DNA of 64,000 nt from Paramyrothecium sp. XJ0827 (lineage: Eukaryota > Ascomycota > Sordariomycetes > Hypocreales > Stachybotryaceae), in NCBI GenBank assembly GCA_020881915.1, contig JAJFPB010000004.1:1054001-1118000 (forward strand), written 5' to 3'. The notes beneath the pieces were generated by a model. It was given only the letters and a program-made list of their open reading frames with translations, did no database searches and was not told the DNA's origin. Positions 56,277 to 64,000 of the stretch are shown here, in pieces. Within the stretch, counting starts at the first letter, position 1, and every line of letters starts with the position of its first letter. The translations under genes were made by a program, and so were the position numbers.

Positions 56277-58271
56277 TTCCAAGGTACCTACCTCGCCGTC
56301 AGGTGCCTACTTGTCGTTGCCGGTCCCTGGATCTTGAAAGATTGATTTCAGGACGAGGGCGGAGAAAACGGGGTCCTCTAAGTGTTTATACCCAAATTAA
56401 GGGTTCAAATGTCCGATGAAGTAATAATCACGCCACAAGTTGATTACCGATCCTGCGGATGCAGATTAAGCGATGGTATGGATGGACCTGATGCTCGCTC
56501 GCCTACCTTACCTTACCCTACCTTATCCAACGTGCCGCACGTTGCCGTCAAGACGTGGCATCTGCCATCCTTAATAGAAGCATTATCACCCGGCCCGGTA
56601 CCCTACCGCACCCCTCCCCCAGTAATGGCTGATGCAACATGACACGCATTGTTGGTCAGGGACCTTTGCCGTGAATGGAGCACACACAAATCTGCCTTGC
56701 TCGCTCTCGATGCCTGAAGCGGCTTCAACGAAAACTGCACGCGGCCTGCTGTGCACGTTCAAGCATTTTGCTTTTTCGTCCTTGTCTCTGTGGACACACA
56801 CGGTGGGCCTTTCCTCTAGGGGCAAGAATGTTCATTGCTTGCTCGGAGGACAACCCCGAGCCAATCACAATCGTCGGCGCGGACGAAAGCGTCTGTCCTG
56901 TCTGCCCATTCCAATTCTGAGCTCCCACGTCGTCACCGCCACGTCCTTGTTATATCCATCATTTTCTTCTATTGTTCCGGTCTACCTGTGCACGCAACTC
57001 ATGTAATTCACTGAAACCGTGCTGCCAGGAGTAGATATATACCCTTGTTGTTCTTGCGTGGTTGGCGTGAAACACCAAAGAGATCCTGTGCAAGGTTGCC
57101 CGCACGTGGCTTGCTTCCATTTTCTCTACTGTAGTCTATCTTCTGAAGACGGGGAGGCCCGCCCATGGTTAGTGTGGAATGTGATCATCGATGATTCCTC
57201 GCATCCCGGCGTTATGGAACGGGGAACAACTCAACTCCCCCCGATTGGATTCAGATTCTACGTACCAAGCTTGTTCTGGTTCCAGACATAAACCCTTGTA
57301 CTCTAGCGAAAGCAGTCCCGATCGCCATTTCCAATGACTCTCCTTGCCATCGCCGTGTTCGTATTGCTCCTCGGCTCTGTTCACCTGCCCCTCTCAACGC
57401 CTTTGTCTTGGCGTTTTCCCGCCTCATCTCACCCGGCAACATTCAAGCCTGATCTTTTTTCTGAAAAGGGGCCAGACCGGTATAACCGTGTCGCTTGACG
57501 ATGCGCCGCCCTTGGCTTGGCCCCTCTAACGCTTCCCTTTCTCGTTCACTCGCCCCGCTGCGCTGGACCCGCGGCAGTCACCTACAAGTAACTTCCACCA
57601 TCTGTGGATATGTTCAAAAGTTTCCTCGTCATCTATACAAGGCCACACTGCCCTGCAATCCCTTGCAATGCACCGTCTACCAGCCAAACTGCTGGTCAGG
57701 CTCCACGCTTCGGGTTCCAATAGTTAGCTCGTCGCAACTAGTTGCAGGTTGGTGCTTATTCCCGGCGTCCTCCACTTTTCGTCACCAGAACGTCCGTGTC
57801 GTGGGCCTTGCGCCAAACGCCACTATCCGCGTTCCCGTGCCTGACGATCTGTGACTGTCGGTGTCCCGCTATTGTCGATTGATGGAGACGCGCTACTGTA
57901 CTCAGCTCCCTTGAAGTTAACAGCACAGGCCATGCCTTCTCACATCGGCCCTGCTAGTCAGATCTATGTATCGAAGATTGTGTGTTGTACAGCAGTAATC
58001 CATTTAGCATCATTTACGGGACTGCGGCTCACAACACGCGGCCCAATCGAATCACGAGCTAGTATGCAAGCCCTGGGGTGGCCTGAAATGCATCGTGCAT
58101 TCAGGTCTTGATCAGCGCCCAGATTCCTTGGCTCAAGGCGCAGCCTCCACATCCGCCTCGGCAGCCCCAAGTCAGAGTCGGGCAGGCATCGACTCTTCCT
58201 TGTCTTCGGATTGAAATCTCTGCTATTGTTTACGTTCATCTCAAGTTCGAAGAGCTTGTTCGCTTAGCCCC

Positions 58272-59925
58272 TTACATGCTGGCATTCAACTTGTGCTCAG
58301 CCTCCACTGCCAGGATGCCAATGTCATGACCTGCCTCAAATGGGGAGGGTGTCCGGCCTGACGAGGGGAATTCTAGTTTACTTTCAGGGCCTTGTTCGGC
58401 TGCTTCACTTCGTACCTTACTGTTAGAGGGACTCAGACATCCCACAGCCCTCAAGTATGCCGGGCTCCTGACACTAGTAGATTGCTGAATGGAGTCCAAC
58501 CTTCGCTTATTTGTTAGACGCTGAGCACGGTACCACTGTCCGTCCCGTTGCTGTGCGCTAGCGACGTATTCAGAGCACCACAACTGCATACACCGGAAAC
58601 CCAAAGCCAATTCTCGGTAGCTGCAGGCGTGCACGAGCCGCCGGATGGCTTCTTCAAATCTCCATTGGAGTGGCTCCCCGCACCTCGGAAGCTTGGACCG
58701 CAATAGTGTTCGGCAGATCACCAACAAGCCGGCGCCGTGCATGTCCAACGTCCCTCCATTACCTTGCTTAGCTTTGCCCGCTAACACCCAGAAGTCAGGC
58801 AAAACTCATCAGCAACTACCGTGTCTTTCAGCTGTCAGATTTTTTTTGGTGTGGGAAGGAATTGCATGACGCGGTCATGAGGACCCTCCAATTCTCACTG
58901 TGATCACACTTCACAGGCTTGCATTATTCAAGAAGAGACTATGCGTCAAGAGCTGGCTTGCCAAATAGCGACGAACAGATCCGGACCATCGCCGTCACAG
59001 AAAGCTAAGTCTCTTTGCTGCTATGTATGGCATTTTGGAACTCTTACAAGTCAAGAAGAAACTAAGCCCTAGGATTGTGCATGTTTAGTCAGGGCCATCG
59101 CTAGAAAGCTCATCATGATCTAAGAACCACATGCGACAAGATCGTATGCGGTTCGTCTGAACGATCCGTACATTTAACCCGTTACTGTTCAGCTCTAAGC
59201 AGCCCCTACCATGCAAATTCACTTGGCAATGGGTGGAAGGAATGCTATCTCGCAGGACAAACGTAAGAAGCGCATGGTCGATAACCAAGCTCAAATACTC
59301 CTCGTATTCTGATGCCTTGTGAGCCACTGCCTCCCTTGCGCTCCGGAAAGCCACACCATTCCTCACATCAATATCCATCTGTGACCCGGCGCCAATGACG
59401 AGACCCACAGCCAGCGGGAGATGGACAATGGGATTACGGTCATAGTCCCAGTCCTCCAGTTTGTTGTTTAGATTTGTCCATTAGACAGCACGCCCATCGG
59501 CAAAGCAACCGTCATTGATTGACCGGCGGTCTCCCTTGCTTTTTGGCTGCATCTCGGAGGTTCACTTGCACACCAATCGTAGCCTCGCTCAAAAATCCCT
59601 ACTCCTGGTGCGAAGCTGCTGGTGTCAGGTCCCAGACATGCATCCAGCTCGAGCCAGCTCACTCGGTTATCGTATTGGACTAACCAATCAATATCATCTT
59701 TCCTGGATAGATCGGAGGATGTTCTCTCGTCATCCTCCCTCGGCTCAATGCTGTTGATCCTGCTAAGTGGAGGTGTTTGCCATCTCTGTCAAACTCCCGA
59801 GGGCGTGCGCTTCGATGGCGCAAGCCACTTTTCGGGGCTGCGGGCTGACGATGCCTTCACAATAGAAAGACTCAATACGAGACTCAAGATACCCAAAGTT
59901 AGCTTCACGTGAGGGATGCTGGTGA
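58272..59925 (-). pseudogene. Possible decayed protein gene, unidentified
   Basis: Several minus-strand open pieces look protein-like but do not join. First comes a signal-peptide-like start with GTG in place of ATG near 59907 (KLTLGILSLVLSLSIVKASS). Next is 59700-59468 (DWLVQYDNRVSWLELDACLG), then 59463-59085 (DWDYDRNPIVHLPLAVGLVI, EYEEYLSLVIDHALLTFVLR), then 58802-58272. Stops and frame changes separate them, and splice signals are poor. I do not recognise the family. It may be a degraded gene or chance. Confidence 0.25.
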
Positions 59926-60089
59926 TCATAAAAGACCAAGACGTCCTCTTCGTCTCAGCGATATCTCTTCAATCACCTTCCGCGTCAAAGTCCCCCAACT
60001 CTTACAGAGTTCTTCACATCCTATCTTGCAGATCTACAGTATCTTCTTGTGCTATCTGCCTATTTAAGTCAGCCTATCCTGCCGGCAGT

Positions 60090-60593
60090 ATGATGAGGAT
60101 CACCACTCTTGTTGCTGCCCTTGCCGGCACAGTCGTTGCTGTTCCTAATGAGCTCGTCGAGCGCTCTGGCTGCGGTGGCGACAACTGCTTCAACCAAGTC
60201 AGTGCCACCCGTTTCGGCACTGCTACTCTCGAGGCTCGCCTTGCCGATTGCGCTTCCTACCTCGAGGTCACTGAGACACCTGCAGTTTCGTAAGTCTTCA
60301 CTTTGGATAGTCCACCTCAGCGTCGGTTTTTGAGGATCTGGTCTGGACCTCGACCCCAAAAGCCAGAAACTAATGTGCCTCTTTCCAGCACCGTGGTAGC
60401 CACAATTGCTACCTCCACCACTACTATTGTTGCTCCCGATGTCATCCCCGCCTATGCCTCTGGCTGCGCCGCCAACGACCTCAAGTATCGCAGCGCCTGC
60501 TCATGCGCCAACGTCGGTGTGCGGACAGTCACTGCCAAAGTCCCCGTTGTTACGCAGGTGGTTCAAATCGTCGCTACTGAGCGCTTGCCATAG
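60090..60593 (+). CDS. Small secreted cysteine-rich protein
   Basis: Two exons (60090-60289, 60389-60593; GTAAGT donor, TTCCAG acceptor) give 134 residues. The signal peptide is MMRITTLVAALAGTVVA. The mature part has six cysteines in the order SGCGGDNC, ADC, SGC, ACSC, with a Thr-rich middle (TIATSTTTIVAPDVIPAYA). The C-GG-NC...ADC...IPAYAS-C...Y-SACSC layout is common in small secreted proteins of filamentous ascomycetes; their function is mostly unknown (cell-wall or effector-like). It is not a hydrophobin: the eight-Cys pattern is absent. A TATTTAAG element lies about 30 bp before the ATG. The second ATG, one codon later, is an equally good start. Confidence 0.8.
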
Positions 60594-61039
60594 AGACCAT
60601 GGCCAGAGCTGTGGTCGCGGGCGAGCACCCGGATTTGGGATTGGATCTCACTCTCGCCCTTGGGGTTTAGCATTCTTTGGCCTCAAGACAATAGGATCTC
60701 TATAGGCGTGGAACTTCGATTCAGGTGGTAGAGCTGCTATTTCATACCTAAATTAAACCAAGATTAATGCGAGTCTTCCCCTCCAGTTCTTATACGCAGC
60801 TTGTCCGAGTCCCCACACTTGTCTGTGTAAGTGTCGTGTCAACACGGACAGAATCCGAGCCGCTACACCCAACCAAGCATTCCACCACCGCGTCCAATCA
60901 ACTAACATAGATTCCCTGAGTCAGAGCGATGTGGTGCAATCAAGGCCCGCACGCTTAACTGCATAGCTCCAATTGACAAGGACCGCTTCAGTTGCCAACC
61001 ATTTTTACTGAGCCATCTAATCTAATAGACGGCTCCAAT
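60594..61039. other. Intergenic region
   Basis: 3' flank of the secreted protein gene and promoter of the methyltransferase gene. Nothing else seen. Confidence 0.4.
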
Positions 61040-62062
61040 ATGGCTAAAACACTTATACTCGACGGTGGTCTCGGAACGTCTCTTGAGAGGAAATATGGCG
61101 TAAAGTTCGACCACTCCCGGCCTCTGTGGTCGTCGGATCTCCTGGTCTCTGATGCAGAAACCCTGCTCGCCTGTCAGAGCGACTTCGGAAGGATCCCTGT
61201 CGACATCATACTCACGGCGACATATCAAGTGTCGTATGCCGGGTTCGCTGCGACGAAGACGGCAGAATTCCCCGATGGCATAGATGCGGCCTCGGTGGAG
61301 AAATTCGTCGCCAAGGCGCTGCAGGTTGCCCATGCCGCAAAGGCCGCAGACGCGAGCGTTGCGCTCAGTGTTGGTCCGTATGGGGCTTGCATGATCCCCA
61401 GCCAGGAGTACAGTGGTGAGTACGACGCGGAGCACAGCTCTCTCGAGTCTCTGCAAGCATGGCACCACGAGCGCCTGCAGCTGTTTGCCGGAGTGCCACA
61501 AGCCAGCTCAAGAATCGCATATGTCGCCTTGGAAACCCTTCCTCGTGTGGACGAGATCATTGCCCTGCGCAGGGCACTCAGCGCCGTGGAAAGCCTCGCG
61601 ACGCTACCCTTTTGGATGTCCAGCCTCTTCCCTGGGGATGATTCCAAGCTTCCGGACGGCAGCTCCATCGAGGCTACGGTCAGCGCGATGCTCGACCCTG
61701 CCATTGCCCCCGCTGTGCCCTGGGGCGTCGGCATCAACTGCACCAAGGTTTGGAAGCTGGACGGGCTCCTGCGGCAATACGAAGCCACCATAGATCGCCT
61801 GCTGGAGGAGAAGCGCATCGCGCACTGGCCGGCACTGGTACTGTACCCGGACGGAACGAACGGAGAAGTGTACAACACGACGACCCAGAAGTGGGAGGTG
61901 CCTGCTGAGGCTCAGACCGGGGATCGCGTGCCGTGGGAGGAACAGCTCGCAGAGGTTGTGAGGAACACGCAAAGTCGGGGAGGATGGAAGCAGATTGTGG
62001 TAGGGGGTTGCTGCATGTCCGGGGCGGACGATATCGGCAGGCTGCGGGACGCTTTGCGTTGA
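61040..62062 (+). CDS. Homocysteine S-methyltransferase
   Basis: A single exon of 340 residues; ATG at 61040 is the first in a frame that is open upstream only from a TTG. The N-terminus LILDGGLGTSLERKYG and the barrel motifs DIILTATYQVSYAGF, ALSVGPYGA, ALETLPRVDEI and WGVGINCTKVW match the family. The zinc ligands are Cys in GINC and the Cys pair in VGGCCMSG near the C-terminus. The enzyme transfers the methyl group of S-methylmethionine (or S-adenosylmethionine) to homocysteine to make methionine, in the cytosol. Length fits the family. The DAO-type oxidoreductase lies tail-to-tail 170 bp downstream. Confidence 0.9.
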   Translation: MAKTLILDGGLGTSLERKYGVKFDHSRPLWSSDLLVSDAETLLACQSDFGRIPVDIILTATYQVSYAGFAATKTAEFPDGIDAASVEKFVAKALQVAHAAKAADASVALSVGPYGACMIPSQEYSGEYDAEHSSLESLQAWHHERLQLFAGVPQASSRIAYVALETLPRVDEIIALRRALSAVESLATLPFWMSSLFPGDDSKLPDGSSIEATVSAMLDPAIAPAVPWGVGINCTKVWKLDGLLRQYEATIDRLLEEKRIAHWPALVLYPDGTNGEVYNTTTQKWEVPAEAQTGDRVPWEEQLAEVVRNTQSRGGWKQIVVGGCCMSGADDIGRLRDALR

Positions 62063-62232
62063 CGACTATCGCGACTGGACGGCTATGTTGTAAATGGATT
62101 GAATTAAAACGACACTAAATGACCATAACGCAATGATATAACGCTTCTCGGGAAAATCAAGGTCCTTCAGAGAAGCCCATCCGTGCTCACAGTCATCCCA
62201 CTTAGACAACCTCACGTAACATAACATCACGC

Positions 62233-63523
62233 TCAGAGTCCTAACTCGCTAATGTCCACGCTCGGCTCCCGTCCCTGCATCAAATCGGCCATCACGAGGC
62301 CAGTCCCCAAGCTCAGCGAGATGCCCCACGGCCCATGTCCCACGGCCACAAAGACGCCGCCCTCGGCCCCGGGCCTCGTCGCCATCCCGTGGCCCAGCTG
62401 CTCGTCCGGTACGCGCGCAAGGATCGGCACGCCGCGCGGCGTCACCGGCCGGAAGCACAGCCCCGCGCGGACAACCTCGAGCTCCCCGCCGCCGTCAGGC
62501 GTCCGGATGACGCGCCGCGCCAGCTGCTTGAGCTCCTCGAGCGGCTCGTCCACCGGCCGGACCCCCGTGGCGAGCTCCGGCAGCGGTATGGCCGAGGAGT
62601 TGACCCCGGCAAGGTAGATGACGCCGCCGGGCCGCGAGTACAACTCCGGCGAGAGCGTCTCGAGGCTGCAGTAGACGGCGTGGCACGGCTCGCCGGCGGT
62701 GGCGGCGCTCGGGTTGCGCACGACGAGCGAGTGGCCCGCCAGGCTCGCGACGGGGATGTGCGCCGCGGCGCTGCGGCCGAACAGCGTGCTGAATACCTGC
62801 GGCGTCCAGCAGCCCGCGGAGAGGAGGAGGCGTGTGGCCGGGACCTCGACCTCGGTGGAAGAGTCCGTGTAGCCAATGCGCAGGCTGGCGAGCTCGCCTC
62901 TAACGTCCCTCTCGATGGAGAGGGCCGTGGCAGGGTGGTAGATGTGGACGCCAGCTGCCTGCACCTTTTCCAGGAGGAATTGACATAGTTTCAGAGGATC
63001 CCTATGGGTCTCCAATGATCAGTATCCATGTAGTGGTCCGCGCATGAATTGTCAGCACTCACACAATGGCTGTGCCAACTCCATCATCCATCAAGGTCAC
63101 GCTGTCTCCATCGACACGCCTCAACCAAGACGGCACCTTCTCATCCGACACCTGTCTCGTGCCCCTTCCTCCCGCCGAAGTCGCCCTGCTTGTCCCCTCC
63201 TGGAGCCAATCCCCCCCTTGTGCGCTTGCACGTCGGCCGGGGTCGTATGCCACGGAGATGGTCCTGGAGTAGCCCCACCGCTCTCTGCCATCGTTTGCCG
63301 CAGCTAGCCGGGCGTGCTCCGTGTAGCTCAGCCGGCCCAGCGCTGCCGTCGCGCCCTGGTGCCAGTCCTCGGCGAGGAAGCCGCCCGCGTAGCCGGATGC
63401 GGAGGCGAACAGCTCGGCGGAGCTGTCGACGAGATGGATGGACGAGCCGGGCTGGTGCTCGGAGAGGTAGTAGGCCGTGGAGAGGCCGATGATGCCGCTT
63501 CCAATAATGACGGTCGTTGCCAT
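62233..63523 (-). CDS. FAD-dependent amino-acid-oxidase-type oxidoreductase (DAO fold)
   Basis: Two exons (63523-63063, 63001-62233) give 409 residues. The 61-bp intron has GTGAGT and CATAG. The N-terminal dinucleotide fold reads TVIIGSGIIGLSTAYYLSE (GxGxxG) with the acidic HLVDSSAE end. The substrate domain has the DAO-type ATRLLLSAGCWTPQV. The C-terminal FAD loop is GVFVAVGHGPWGISLSLGTG. Members oxidise D-amino acids, sarcosine, proline-like amines or related substrates; the specificity is open. There is no signal peptide and no obvious peroxisomal SKL (the protein ends SELGL). The second exon is very GC-rich. The start is 304 bp from the divergent SDR start, so they may share a promoter. 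Confidence 0.85.
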
Positions 63524-63647
63524 TGTAATTGCAGCATAAGATAATTAGACAGATGAGTTGCGACGGCTATGCTGTATCCGACTCTCGTACCATTGCGCAG
63601 CGCCGCAGGGATGAGCTCGATATCGTCATACCTCATGCGACACTATG

Positions 63648-63735
63648 CGGCGCTCCGGCACTCGAACCCCACCACCCCGCTAATCTCAACCCCGAGACCG
63701 GGCAACGCGGAAGCAGGTCCACTGAGCTAATCACG
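63648..63735 (-). tRNA. tRNA-like relic (probable pseudo-tRNA)
   Basis: The minus strand has an A-box-like TTAGCTCAGTGGACC and, 60 bases on, a B-box-like GGTTCGAGTGCC. Between them is a stem (TCTC..GAGA) like a variable arm. The T-stem and acceptor strands do not pair, and I cannot place an anticodon, so this is more likely a tRNA-derived fragment than a working gene. Confidence 0.3.
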
Positions 63736-63826
63736 AAGAGCGATTTCTATAACTTTTTCAGCTTCCGCACCTCTCAAGCCTCAGCGAAACACAACCTCAA
63801 AATTCACATAACAAAGATCAGCAATC

Positions 63827-64000
63827 ATGGCAACTTCAAAGGTTTTCATCGTTTCGGGCGCAAGCAAGGGCATAGGCGCCGCCGTCGTGCAGCATCTGCT
63901 GAGCCAGTCGCACAAGGTCGTCCTGGCGGCCCGCTCGCAGGACCTGCTGGAATCTGTGAAGAAGGCTCACCCTGGTCAGGTCGAATACATCGCCGGCGAC
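63827..64000 (+). CDS. Short-chain dehydrogenase/reductase, N-terminal part
   Basis: The frame starts at ATG 63827 (ATCATGGCA) and runs off the window after 58 codons. VFIVSGASKGIGAAVVQHLL is the NAD(P)-binding motif of SDR enzymes (TGxxxGxG, here with Ser), followed by KVVLAARSQDLLESV, where the Arg suggests NADP preference. The catalytic Ser-Tyr-Lys part lies outside. It is divergent from the DAO-type gene. Confidence 0.85.
   Translation, partial: MATSKVFIVSGASKGIGAAVVQHLLSQSHKVVLAARSQDLLESVKKAHPGQVEYIAGD

Larger units (their letters stand above)
55572..60089. other. Long gene-poor stretch
   Basis: Apart from the doubtful remnant at 58.3-59.9 kb, I see no gene. A perfect short hairpin of GTAGGTAA/TTACCTAC type lies near 56000. 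ACCTTACC-like repeats lie at 56502-56530. Confidence 0.35.

Noticed and set aside
62335..62988. 217-codon plus-strand frame
   Set aside because: It is the antisense shadow of the GC-rich second exon of the DAO-type oxidoreductase.
1..64000. CRISPR array, prophage or bacterial operon structure
   Set aside because: Spliceosomal introns, monocistronic layout and fungal families throughout; no regularly spaced direct repeats of CRISPR type.

Overview
The window looks like a chromosomal segment of a filamentous ascomycete (Pezizomycotina, probably Sordariomycetes). Genes are about 3-5 kb apart. Introns are short, mostly 49-80 bp, with GTRNGT donors, CTAAC/CTGAC-type branch sites and YAG acceptors. 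The gene content is typically fungal: a GH75 chitosanase, a cytochrome b5-fused sphingolipid desaturase, a Zn2Cys6 regulator, a tyrosinase-like protein and small cysteine-rich secreted proteins. Exon structures were built by hand from reading frame, splice signals and family motifs.

The left end (1-4.9 kb) is a degraded, transposon-rich patch. It holds a frameshifted CHAT-domain gene, a scrap of Ty1/copia polyprotein, and a 2.4-kb PiggyBac-type DNA element with about 36-bp inverted termini and several frameshifts. From 5 to 22 kb lie an ankyrin protein, a membrane-anchored tyrosinase-like protein missing one expected copper ligand, a family-4 glycosyltransferase, a secreted/single-pass membrane protein of unknown function and an MFS transporter, separated by long non-coding stretches. 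From 22 to 42 kb lie a 5'-nucleotidase-like phosphoesterase, a secreted chitosanase, a pisatin-demethylase-like P450, a delta-8 sphingolipid desaturase, a BBE-type FAD oxidase with one nonsense codon, and a four-pass membrane protein.

From 42 to 48 kb an eight-exon gene encodes a 1782-residue protein that I cannot assign. A gene-poor stretch follows (48-53 kb) with a diverged 150-bp tandem duplication and a few doubtful ORFs. A Zn2Cys6 regulator sits at 53.2-55.6 kb; the junction inside its zinc cluster is out of frame by one base. The right end (60-64 kb) has a small secreted protein, a homocysteine S-methyltransferase, a DAO-type FAD oxidoreductase, a tRNA-like relic and the start of an SDR gene.

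I see no coherent biosynthetic cluster. The strongest leads are the altered copper site of the tyrosinase-like protein, the 1782-residue protein, the decayed CHAT gene beside nested transposons, and the unusual density of GGGCCC palindromes in the DNA element.
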